A stretch of 49,291 bases of DNA from a virus. Numbering within the stretch: the first letter of the stretch is position 1; every line of letters begins with the position of its first letter. The DNA lies in the IMG/VR virus record IMGVR_UViG_3300016457_000036, positions 71,253-120,543 of that record; one strand, written 5' to 3'. Under the pieces are notes generated by a model. It searched no databases. It was not told the origin of the DNA and worked only from the letters and a program-made list of their open reading frames with translations. This document shows positions 19,565 to 26,267 of this stretch, one piece after another. A program made the position numbers and the translations under genes.

Positions 19565-20048
19565 TTTTACATTCCTTAAAACCTAGCAGTTCACTAGGGT
19601 TGCCTCTTAATAAATATCTTTTTGCGATGTACGCAGAACTAATTGTGATCACTCCTGTACTTTCAAACTTTAATTTTTGTCCAGGAGACATTAGACTTTT
19701 AAAGCTACTATGTTCGTTTCCATGTGGCACGAAATTTATTTTTGTATGCCTGTAGATAACGAATGTTAGAAAAAGTAGCTTTTCAACTGCGCTGAGATTA
19801 AGTAGATCCCACGTAGTAGCTATCTTACTATTTTCAAAACTAACACTTCCCTGAGTCCTACCATTAATCTTTATATGGTAAAAAATAGTACTATTCCGAA
19901 CACTATCAGCGTAGGCTTTATCTGCTTTTATACCTAGATTTTTTTCTAGTTTTTGTATGAGTTCTTCTATTATAGCAGTAGAAGGTTCATATGACTCTAT
20001 GATGTACTTCTTACTGCCTGCTTTATTTGTGTAGCACACAGCTTCCAT
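19557..20048 (-). CDS. Unknown protein co-translated with the phage ACP and ketosynthase, 163 aa
   Basis: I do not recognise this protein. It has an N-terminal helical region (about 20-45), strands near residues 65-80, a hydrophobic helix around 88-102 (AVEKLLFLTFVIY), and a C-terminal part with an SPGQKLKFE strand that loosely recalls hot-dog dehydratases. The diagnostic FabA/FabZ motif HFPG..P..PG is absent. The ATG at 20048 sits 5 bases after a perfect AGGAGG (20054-20059), itself encoded inside the last codons of the ketosynthase gene. The gene overlaps KAS by 26 bases and the 816-aa virion gene by 8. It could be an acyl-ACP partner, an accessory protein or a virion protein; the sequence does not decide. 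Confidence 0.75.
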   Translation of the reverse strand: MEAVCYTNKAGSKKYIIESYEPSTAIIEELIQKLEKNLGIKADKAYADSVRNSTIFYHIKINGRTQGSVSFENSKIATTWDLLNLSAVEKLLFLTFVIYRHTKINFVPHGNEHSSFKSLMSPGQKLKFESTGVITISSAYIAKRYLLRGNPSELLGFKECKNG

Positions 20049-20877
20049 AGAAGCCTCCTAAGCCACTAGCAGTACATAGTGTAGAACCTTTAAAGTTTGT
20101 ATCATCTAGTACCATACACAGCTCTATAAGAGCACTTGCTCCTTGTGTATGACCTATTTTACTCTTAAACTCTTTTACATCATCACTTAATACTTTTTCA
20201 GCTTCCGTATTTTGATCTGTACCGGTTCCGTGCCCTTTTACATTATCAGCTATAGACGCTACTTTTTCGTAGCCTTCCGCACTCACATAGAAAGGATTAC
20301 GATTATAGGTATACTCCCATTTAGTATCTGTAATTGTTGCTCCTACACCGTCTTCATTACTTAGGATCACACATGCAAAACCTTCGCCCGGAGTAACATC
20401 TATCTGATGTTCTTTAAATATACGTATCGTATTAAAGCTTGTACGTTCTTCGGAGATGATGATCACATGATCTACTACCCCTGTCTCTAAAAGAGTTTCT
20501 GCTTCATATATGGAGTGCATACTACTTGCACATGTATTACTATTGATATTTGCATATGTAATATTATTTTTATCTATCAGCGCAGTAATATATTTGTGCA
20601 TCATATACGCTGTAAGCTCTTTAATAATCATAGCACTTGGCTCTATCTCAAGACTGTTCTTCATAGAACCTTTATAGTTTCTGCTTTCACCTTGATGGAG
20701 ACTAGCTCCTGAAGCGTACAAAAAAGCTACCTTACCAGGTAACTGTAACTCTTGTAATTCTGCTTTGAACATTTTGAGATATTGCTGTGTGAAATATTTT
20801 GTACGATCTTCGAGAAGTTCTATTCTGTCCTCTTTAGGAACAGCTCCTGCAACATAGAAATAATTATTTATTTTCAT
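20023..20877 (-). CDS. Compact beta-ketoacyl-ACP synthase (FabB/FabF-type KAS), about 284 aa
   Basis: KAS enzymes condense an acyl thioester with malonyl-ACP in fatty acid or polyketide synthesis. Numbering from the upstream ATG at 20886, the nucleophile is C119 in NTCASSMHSI, the first His is H219 in GHGTGT, and the second is H246 in KSKIGHTQGAS, with the conserved Lys at 241. The C-terminal GLGGFYGS matches the FabF GFGGTNG gatekeeper loop. The catalytic set is therefore complete. The protein is much shorter than usual (FabF is about 410 residues): the N-terminus is trimmed and the Cys-His and His-His spacings are contracted. The ATG at 20877 is preferred because AGAGG lies 9 bases upstream of it and directly abuts the ATG at 20886. 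It overlaps the ACP and the 163-aa genes. No reductase or transferase is encoded here, so host FabD, FabG and others would be needed. Confidence 0.88.
   Translation of the reverse strand: MKINNYFYVAGAVPKEDRIELLEDRTKYFTQQYLKMFKAELQELQLPGKVAFLYASGASLHQGESRNYKGSMKNSLEIEPSAMIIKELTAYMMHKYITALIDKNNITYANINSNTCASSMHSIYEAETLLETGVVDHVIIISEERTSFNTIRIFKEHQIDVTPGEGFACVILSNEDGVGATITDTKWEYTYNRNPFYVSAEGYEKVASIADNVKGHGTGTDQNTEAEKVLSDDVKEFKSKIGHTQGASALIELCMVLDDTNFKGSTLCTASGLGGFYGSCVLHK
20054..20059 (-). promoter_or_regulatory. Perfect AGGAGG ribosome binding site inside the KAS gene
   Basis: AGGAGG lies 5 bases before the ATG of the 163-aa gene and is embedded in the conserved Gly-Leu-Gly-Gly region of the ketosynthase. 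It is among the strongest sites in the window and fixes the start at 20048. It suggests the 163-aa protein is made at a higher level than KAS. Confidence 0.7.
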
Positions 20878-21085
20878 TGATTGCATCCTCTATGTTTTGC
20901 CATGTCATATTTTCTATATTGGCTTCACCGAGACTGCCATTAGGAAGGAAAGGATGTTCTGCATCTATATTTAGCAGTACCATTGTAATACCGAAACTAT
21001 CGAGTCCAACTTCGGTAACTTTTTCATTAAGAGATATTAACTCGCCATTTTCTTCTTCGACTAGCGATTGGAAGTATTCTAGCAT
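20864..21085 (-). CDS. Acyl carrier protein, 73 aa
   Basis: This small acidic helical protein has the ACP signature EVGLDSFGI, where Ser30 is the expected 4'-phosphopantetheine site in the Asp-Ser-Leu/Phe position at the start of helix II. Length (73 versus about 77 in E. coli AcpP) and acidity fit the family. The C-terminal helix (NIEDAINENK) matches the usual end. No phosphopantetheinyl transferase is visible, so a host AcpS or Sfp-type enzyme would be needed to activate it. The start at 21085 has an AAGGA site with good spacing. The last codons overlap the start of the ketosynthase, which indicates coupled synthesis of ACP and KAS. The gene follows a head protein gene by 45 bases. Confidence 0.87.
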   Translation of the reverse strand: MLEYFQSLVEEENGELISLNEKVTEVGLDSFGITMVLLNIDAEHPFLPNGSLGEANIENMTWQNIEDAINENK

Positions 21086-21130
21086 TGTAGATCCTTGATA
21101 AGATATACTTGTATTATACCTTATTTTCCG

Positions 21131-21718
21131 TTACGGACATGCTGCCCCAATAGGAGGAATACCGAGATCACAGAATATACTATCAAACACTTTTTCCATG
21201 TTATCTTTATTCATATTATCAGGAAGATTATTCGCTGTAGGAAGTGAACTATATGTAATTCCCCATGTCTCTAGCAGCTTATCATAAGCTTGTTGTTTCT
21301 CATGTTCATCAAAACCTAGTATCTGTCTACGATAGAGATCTGTTTGTGCTTCTTCTTTAGCTACTTGTGCAGGGATAAGATTATCTAGGATGTATTGTTC
21401 TTGTTCTGCTTTTATAACAGCTAACGCAAGTTCTGCTTCTTTAATTTCAAGTTCTTTTAGTGCTATTAAAATTTGAGCGTTACCTAGCTCAATTTCATTT
21501 TCTTTAACTTCTTTATCTAGCTCAAAAGTAACTGCTTCTTTAACCATAGCAGGAAGAGTTTGTACATAAATAGCACCTGCTTCTGCTTGAGTAATACGGT
21601 TCTTAACAATAGACTCGTCAACATGGGCTCCTATAAGCTCAATTAACTGACCTGCATATCCTCCGTCGGCTACTGTACTATCACCTACTATATTGTCAAA
21701 GTCAATTAAATCTGCCAT
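21131..21718 (-). CDS. Head-associated coiled-coil protein, 195 aa
   Basis: Residues 30-65 (TQAEAGAIYVQTLPAMVKEA region) lead into a long alternating Glu/Lys/Ala/Leu helix (65-115). A segment LYRRQILGFDEHEKQQAYDK and the sequence WGITYSSLP follow. This pattern of a helical stalk followed by a (Y/R)RQ..GFD..K.Q.. module recurs in phage structural proteins next to capsid genes as I remember them, but I cannot name the family. The gene lies between a UUCG-loop terminator and the ACP gene. It may be a head-completion or internal protein. Confidence 0.75.
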   Translation of the reverse strand: MADLIDFDNIVGDSTVADGGYAGQLIELIGAHVDESIVKNRITQAEAGAIYVQTLPAMVKEAVTFELDKEVKENEIELGNAQILIALKELEIKEAELALAVIKAEQEQYILDNLIPAQVAKEEAQTDLYRRQILGFDEHEKQQAYDKLLETWGITYSSLPTANNLPDNMNKDNMEKVFDSIFCDLGIPPIGAACP

Positions 21719-21733
21719 GTCTACTCCCTAAAT

Positions 21734-21763
21734 AAATATAAAAGAAGACTCCGAAGAGTCTTC
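21734..21763 (-). terminator. Intrinsic terminator with UUCG tetraloop
   Basis: On the minus-strand transcript an 8-bp perfect stem (GAAGACUC with GAGUCUUC) closes a UUCG tetraloop at 21744-21763, followed by UUUUAUAUUU. It begins 8 bases after the stop codon of the 207-aa gene. Downstream genes must be reached by readthrough, antitermination or a separate promoter. Confidence 0.85.
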
Positions 21764-21770
21764 AATATAT

Positions 21771-22394
21771 TTAGTTTCTAGCATCACGCATACGTTGTTT
21801 AACACCAAGTGCAGTAAGCTCTTTCTGAGTCATACCTTTTACACGTGTGATAACATAGCGATTAGTTTCAATCATCTTGTCACGACCTGTGTCATCTGCT
21901 TCATGAATTGTAAGACTACAGCCTTCGAGGTTCTGAATAGCTCCACGACGTACATACTGTGGTTTACCATCAAGAGCAACAACATCTGTCTTATTACCAA
22001 GAGTACGATTACCCCAATTTACATAAATCGTAGGTTCACGTGTTTGACTTTCACGAAGATCAGTTACGATGATACGTTCTTTACGAAGTAAATCTGCTCT
22101 CATCAAGTCTAATCCTGATGATGCATTAACGTATTCAACTTTACCATCTACGATTACGTGGGGCTCTTCAGTAACTTCTTCAGGATCAGGAGTTTCTGAA
22201 AGTGTTTCTACTTCATCTTCGAGTTCAAGACCATTAATTTCTGCTTGCTTACGCTTGAAAGCATTTAAAGCTGTTACGTATTCAGTTTTGTTAGGCTTTG
22301 CAGGGTTTTTCGCATCTACTGTTAGTCCGAAATCTTCTACTAGCTCAGCAAGCTCTTTATTGGTCATGTCTTCAAATTGTTTTACATCACTCAT
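21771..22394 (-). CDS. Head-associated protein with N-terminal LEM/HeH-like helix pair, 207 aa
   Basis: Residues 8-45 (MTNKELAELVEDFGL, then NKTEYVTALNAF) resemble the small helix-extended-helix/LEM or SAP-like motif common at the ends of phage head proteins. An acidic linker (50-80) follows, then a basic beta-rich domain (85-205) containing RKERIIVTDLRESQ and YVNWGNRTLG. It lies immediately downstream of the major capsid gene, the usual place for capsid decoration or completion proteins. The function is inferred. The gene is framed by two terminator-like hairpins, so it can be regulated apart from the capsid gene. An AAGGA ribosome site precedes the ATG. Confidence 0.75.
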   Translation of the reverse strand: MSDVKQFEDMTNKELAELVEDFGLTVDAKNPAKPNKTEYVTALNAFKRKQAEINGLELEDEVETLSETPDPEEVTEEPHVIVDGKVEYVNASSGLDLMRADLLRKERIIVTDLRESQTREPTIYVNWGNRTLGNKTDVVALDGKPQYVRRGAIQNLEGCSLTIHEADDTGRDKMIETNRYVITRVKGMTQKELTALGVKQRMRDARN

Positions 22395-22417
22395 TGTGTT
22401 TTCCTTATTATATGATA

Positions 22418-22434
22418 GAGGCTATTATAGCCTC
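22418..22434 (-). repeat. Perfect 7-bp inverted repeat with 3-base loop between capsid gene and next gene
   Basis: GAGGCTA and TAGCCTC flank a 3-base loop. The hairpin lies 24 bases before the ATG of the 207-aa gene, and TATAAT (read on the minus strand) sits in its centre. It could be a second stem-loop of the post-capsid terminator, an mRNA-stabilising structure, or part of a weak promoter. No good -35 is found at 15-18 bases. Confidence 0.55.
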
Positions 22435-22442
22435 CATTGCAT

Positions 22443-22459
22443 TAAAAAGCCCGAAGGCT
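22443..22459 (-). terminator. Intrinsic terminator after the major capsid gene
   Basis: AGCC-UUCG-GGCU followed by UUUUAAU, starting about 14 bases after the capsid stop codon. The stem is short (4 bp, GC-rich) but has a very stable tetraloop and is a common terminator form. It probably gives partial termination and helps set a high ratio of capsid mRNA. Confidence 0.75.
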
Positions 22460-22473
22460 ACAGTTAGCTCAGA

Positions 22474-23895
22474 TTATACAATCTTCGCAGTACAAACGAT
22501 CTGACGGATACGCTCTGCACGATAGATAAGAGTTCCGAAGTACCATGCGATACTCATAGAACCTTTCTTACCGAATGGATCGTTGTTCGCGTCAGGCTTA
22601 GGCATTGCTGTCTTGATACGAGCTGAGTCACCTGCGAAACCAACAGTTGCGAATGAGTCTGTACCTACAAATAGGATAGGGAATACATCGTAACCTGCGG
22701 CTGCGGCTGTACCTGGCTTCTGATCTTCTTCACGTCCACTATCAGGAGTATACACAGGACCATCAGTAACATCAGTTACAGAAACTGCACCTGCTGCATC
22801 ACCCATAAGATCTTTGTTAGAAGAATACATAACGCCTGCTGTTGCATCTGCACCGGCACCTGCGTAGTGTTGCATGTTATCAACTTCGATGAAACGGAAA
22901 GCACCAACACGACCAATCTCACCATCAGCTACGTTTCCACGTGCGCCATCATAGTAAGACTCGATAGGCTCCCATACATTAACACCATTATGTTGCATGT
23001 CTTGAAGCGTTGGGTATAGTTGCTGACCTACGTAAACATAGTAAGCTTTACCAACAACAACTGTATCAATGTTCTTAGAACCTGAGATCAGCTTAGTGTC
23101 TTTTGGTACTAGAGCTTGTTTAAGAGCTTGTTCCATAAGACGAAGATCTGCAAATGCAAGGTAGTTTTTATCTGTAAGTGTCTTCAAAGAAGTCGCTACA
23201 TTAGTACCATCACCACCTGCAAAAGTACGGTTAGCTTCAGATGCGTTTAGAAGGTCAGATTGAACCTGTGCTTCAAATACGTCACCTTTAGCTTCACCAA
23301 GATCTTTAGACTTCTGTGCAAGAACACCTACACGTGAGTCCATATCGATTGAGCGTTGAGTAAACTTCATGTGAAGACCGAACTCAGCTACTTGACCTTT
23401 AAGAACGATTGAACGAGCATTAACTGCATTAACGTTTCCGCCCTCTTCCGGTAGTGTAGGATAAGCACCGTCTAGTACTGCAAATTCAGAGTCACCGTTA
23501 AACAAGTTACCTGCACCTGACATAGAAGGACCGGCTGTACCTAGAGAAGCTGCTACTGCATCAGCGATTGCTTCTGAACGATAACCTTGAGCGGAACCAA
23601 CCATTACACCTGCATCACTATACGCATACCATACAGACTTAACAAGTTGTGCAGCATTTGCATTAATACCATTATCGATCTGATTCATTGGGTGGAATAC
23701 CGGGAAGTGGCGTTCTTTAACAATGATGTCACCATAATGTTTAGGTTGTGTTAGCTTGTCGCCTAGCTGTGTAAATACACGCTTACGCATAGCTTCTTTG
23801 ATTGCACCTTTAGACCAAAATTGATCGTTAATCTGCTCAGTAATGTCTGTTGAAGTCAACTTACCTTCGTTAAATCTTGAAATTAAATCACTCAT
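22474..23895 (-). CDS. Major capsid protein, N4 gp56 family, 473 aa
   Basis: The protein follows the N4 gp56-type capsid pattern: a helical N-terminus (RFNEGKLTSTDITEQINDQFW), a basic region ending in FPVFHPMNQIDNG, a central G/V/M domain (VAEFGLHMKFTQRSIDMDSR), YVYVGQQLYPTLQDM near residue 290, the diagnostic GEIGRVGAFRFIEV near residues 323-337, and a C-terminal sequence with TDSFATVGF and DPFGKKGSMSIAWYFG. It would form the icosahedral shell with an HK97-like fold. At 473 residues it is longer than N4's 401, mainly through a glycine/alanine-rich insertion near residues 345-390. An AAAGGA ribosome site precedes the ATG. It follows the scaffold-like gene, as in many phages, and its mRNA is framed by stem-loops. 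Confidence 0.93.
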   Translation of the reverse strand: MSDLISRFNEGKLTSTDITEQINDQFWSKGAIKEAMRKRVFTQLGDKLTQPKHYGDIIVKERHFPVFHPMNQIDNGINANAAQLVKSVWYAYSDAGVMVGSAQGYRSEAIADAVAASLGTAGPSMSGAGNLFNGDSEFAVLDGAYPTLPEEGGNVNAVNARSIVLKGQVAEFGLHMKFTQRSIDMDSRVGVLAQKSKDLGEAKGDVFEAQVQSDLLNASEANRTFAGGDGTNVATSLKTLTDKNYLAFADLRLMEQALKQALVPKDTKLISGSKNIDTVVVGKAYYVYVGQQLYPTLQDMQHNGVNVWEPIESYYDGARGNVADGEIGRVGAFRFIEVDNMQHYAGAGADATAGVMYSSNKDLMGDAAGAVSVTDVTDGPVYTPDSGREEDQKPGTAAAAGYDVFPILFVGTDSFATVGFAGDSARIKTAMPKPDANNDPFGKKGSMSIAWYFGTLIYRAERIRQIVCTAKIV

Positions 23896-23915
23896 AATGA
23901 GTTCCTTTAAACGTA

Positions 23916-23938
23916 GGAGACACCTACTTGATGTCTCC
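23916..23938 (-). promoter_or_regulatory. Stem-loop across the scaffold stop codon, upstream of the capsid ribosome site
   Basis: GGAGACA and TGTCTCC form a perfect 7-bp stem with a 9-base loop that contains the scaffold stop codon. An alternative 5-bp pairing, GTAGG with CCTAC, overlaps it. No U-run follows. The capsid Shine-Dalgarno AAAGGA lies just downstream. It could adjust capsid versus scaffold translation or protect a processed mRNA end; this is inference. Confidence 0.5.
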
Positions 23939-25279
23939 GTTAATCATAGCGTTCATCAACTCATCAAACTCTTCACCTTCAAGCTTCATGGGATCAAATT
24001 TAGCAGCCTTTACAGGTGCCTTTGATTTCCGTTTACTTACAGATGCCGCGTTCTTACGTCGTTCCGCAACTTTAGCGTTCTGTTTATCGGCCTTAGCCTT
24101 AAACTCTGTCTCTTTACGAGACTTAGCAATACGTGCCTTCTCTGTCGCTACATTGTCAGCTTTAGCCTGTTGAGCATTATTCTGACGAGCTTCAGATGAG
24201 ATACGACTAGCTTCTTTAAGAGATAACTCTTGCTGAATGTCTTTCGCCGCTGTACGATACTGCTCTAAAGTGTTCATACTTGAAAAAGTTCCGTTAACGT
24301 CTAGGCGTTTAAATTCCTGAATACGTTCTTGAACATAACCATAAGCACCACTTTGAATATGATCAAGCAAATCTGCTCTAATCTGTCCATCATGTAAATA
24401 CTCATTGAAACTGTCCTGGTCCCAATCTTTTCCGATCACTTGTCGAACTTCGTCCTCAAACCCTGCAGCCTTTGCTGTCTCTAGGCTATCTTCCAAAACT
24501 AACTGCTCTTGTGAAGCGAGTGTATTTTGGTTTACATAGTTGATTTCGTCCATCTCTATATCAAGAGGATCGATCTCTAGGTTTTTCAAGTGCTGCTTAA
24601 TAGCTTCAGGATCACCATCAATAAGCTTCATAGCTAGATTAAACTTGTCAGTATCTTCTAACATTCCACGTTCTTGTAACGGTGCCATATATGGACGATA
24701 CTTTTTAAAGCCCGCCATTTTGTCACTGAAACCACCCGCCATTTGCTGTGCCTGGATAATCTTCTTAGGATCCTTGAATCCATGAGTTTTCTTACCATTA
24801 ACAGTAAATTCCGTAGCTGTTACAGCATCGTAGAAAGCCTTATAGTCGATACCATCAGCTTGCTCAGGAGTCAGATCGACATCTTCTTCCGAGGTTTCTG
24901 TTGTATCTTGGTCTTCATCGTCGAGATCTTCCGTTTCCGAGTCATCTGCTGCGTCAGCATCTTCCTCTTCCTCTTCATCGTCCTCGTCGTTAGACTCATC
25001 GCTATCAGTTTCTACTAGAGTGTCTTCTTCCTCATCGTCCTCTGCGGCTTCGTCCGTATCCTCTAGCTCCCCGTCGGTATCTAGGTTCGTCTCTGACTCT
25101 TCCTCAGACTCTTCTTCTTGGTCTGTGTCCTCATTGTGTGTAACTTCTTCGTCCCCTATTGTAGCATCTTCCGCTTCTGTAGTCAACTGTGAGTCTAATG
25201 TGCCATTTATCATAGCATCCATTAACTCATCGTGTTCATCATCAGAAAGTGTTTCCGGGTTAAATTCTGTCTCAGCCAT
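23924..25279 (-). CDS. Acidic scaffold-like protein with matching N- and C-terminal motifs, 451 aa
   Basis: The gene sits directly upstream of the major capsid gene, the usual place for a scaffold. Residues 30-145 are extremely acidic (long Asp/Glu runs). The middle is helical (TPEQADGIDYKAFYDAV, FKDPKKIIQAQQMAGGF), and residues 340-430 form a basic helical region rich in Ala/Lys/Arg. The first 25 residues and the last 25 share the pattern F(N/D)P..L...E.DELM(D/N)AMING, so the same short helix stands at both ends. Scaffold C-terminal helices often bind capsid protein, which makes the duplicated motif a likely binding element. No protease motif is visible. The function rests on position and composition. 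Confidence 0.78.
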   Translation of the reverse strand: MAETEFNPETLSDDEHDELMDAMINGTLDSQLTTEAEDATIGDEEVTHNEDTDQEEESEEESETNLDTDGELEDTDEAAEDDEEEDTLVETDSDESNDEDDEEEEEDADAADDSETEDLDDEDQDTTETSEEDVDLTPEQADGIDYKAFYDAVTATEFTVNGKKTHGFKDPKKIIQAQQMAGGFSDKMAGFKKYRPYMAPLQERGMLEDTDKFNLAMKLIDGDPEAIKQHLKNLEIDPLDIEMDEINYVNQNTLASQEQLVLEDSLETAKAAGFEDEVRQVIGKDWDQDSFNEYLHDGQIRADLLDHIQSGAYGYVQERIQEFKRLDVNGTFSSMNTLEQYRTAAKDIQQELSLKEASRISSEARQNNAQQAKADNVATEKARIAKSRKETEFKAKADKQNAKVAERRKNAASVSKRKSKAPVKAAKFDPMKLEGEEFDELMNAMINGDIK

Positions 25280-25282
25280 AAC

Positions 25283-25663
25283 TTACTCCTCTTCTTCTGT
25301 AGTCGGTCTTGCTAGTACTTCAGTACGATACACACGGTCTGCTTCGAGTTGATCAGGAGCGTTTTCAGCTTCTCTCATTACGATACCGGGATATTTAGGT
25401 GTACCTACATACTCTTTCAAGTGACGTACAGCTTCAAGTTTAGCCATATTATTTTCCATGCCTTCTCTACGAATAGCGGGAACAGCAGTAAGTGTCTCAA
25501 ATAAACGCTCAGCTTCAGCTTCTAAATAACCTTCTGTGAAAACGAGAATATATCTAGGATCTGTTTTAAGTGATTCGAGTGCTTCACCGCGTTTAATAGC
25601 AGCTTCATTACGGGAGATTGATTTGTCTATATCTTGGAGTTCTTTTAAGTTAGCATTAGCCAT
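25283..25663 (-). CDS. Unknown head-module protein, 126 aa
   Basis: The family is not recognised. The protein is helical and charged, starts MANANLKELQDIDKSISRNE, and has a segment RYILVFTEGYLEAEAERLFE near residues 37-56, ending in an acidic tail (TTEEEE). It lies between the Gln-rich gene and the scaffold-like gene, three bases before the latter, so it is almost certainly co-translated with the head-assembly proteins. The 62-base gap upstream (25664-25725) holds only a weak ATGAT/ATCAT pairing followed by a U-run, too poor to call a terminator. Confidence 0.7.
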   Translation of the reverse strand: MANANLKELQDIDKSISRNEAAIKRGEALESLKTDPRYILVFTEGYLEAEAERLFETLTAVPAIRREGMENNMAKLEAVRHLKEYVGTPKYPGIVMREAENAPDQLEADRVYRTEVLARPTTEEEE

Positions 25664-25725
25664 TGCTTAATCCTTGTGAAAAAATGATCAGCTTTTTACG
25701 ACATCATGATTGGTCGAAGGGAAGA

Positions 25726-26265
25726 CTACTGTCCTTGCCCTTGTAGCATTTGTACAGCGGCCTGAACCATTTGTGGATCGAGTTGTTGTAGTTCTTGGTC
25801 ACTAATAGCACCTGTTTGAATAGCCTGAGCTAGTCCCATTACTTGTTGTTCTGCTTGAGCGCCCTGTTGAGCGCCTTCTGCATAAGCTTCTTGCTCTACA
25901 AATTCTAAGCCTGGATCTGCAATACCTTGACCAGCAGGGTTATTCTGAATCTGAGCAGATTGTACCATCTCTACTGCACGTTGTACAAGCTCAGGAGGTA
26001 ATTGTTGTAGCTCTTGCTCACCTATCTGACCTGTAGCGATAGCTGTAGCTAATTCACCTACCTGTTGCTCTTTCTGAGCTTCTTGCTCTGCATAAGCACC
26101 TTCAATACGATTTTGACGACCTGCCGCTTCATCTACAGAGGCTTGATTACTCATAGCTAATTTAGGGTTAGGTGAAAAGCCACCTTGTTGTTGTGGTTGT
26201 TGTTGTGGTTGTGGTTGCTGTGCTTGAGCTTGCTGTTGCGCTGCTCTTCCTGGATGTACTGCCAT
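25726..26265 (-). CDS. Gln/Ala-rich head-module protein with internal duplication, 179 aa
   Basis: Residues 8-30 are an almost pure Gln/Ala/Pro tract. Two copies of a roughly 38-residue helical unit follow: EQQVGELATAIATGQIGEQE near residue 65 and EQQVMGLAQAIQTGAISDQE near 140. Each is followed by LQQL.P(E/Q)(L/M)VQ.AV.M. The gene starts two bases after the portal stop codon, with an AGAGGAG ribosome site at the portal's end. Small low-complexity proteins coupled to the portal occur in many phages. The role is unknown, possibly an assembly or internal head protein. Confidence 0.75.
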   Translation of the reverse strand: MAVHPGRAAQQQAQAQQPQPQQQPQQQGGFSPNPKLAMSNQASVDEAAGRQNRIEGAYAEQEAQKEQQVGELATAIATGQIGEQELQQLPPELVQRAVEMVQSAQIQNNPAGQGIADPGLEFVEQEAYAEGAQQGAQAEQQVMGLAQAIQTGAISDQELQQLDPQMVQAAVQMLQGQGQ

Positions 26266-26267
26266 GA

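Noticed and set aside
19557-20048. Calling the 163-aa protein a FabZ-type dehydratase
   Set aside because: One strand looks similar, but the HFPG motif and catalytic His/Glu pattern are missing.
21113-21118. TATAAT before the ACP gene as a dedicated promoter for the acyl cassette
   Set aside because: No -35 at 15-18 bases and no TG extension; such hexamers are frequent in AT-rich gaps.
21124-21140. Small TCCG-TAA-CGGA hairpin over the stop codon of the 195-aa gene
   Set aside because: A four-base stem with no U-run; expected by chance.
25664-25725. Terminator in the gap after the Gln-rich gene
   Set aside because: Only a 5-bp ATGAT/ATCAT stem with a 14-base loop precedes the U-run; too weak to call.
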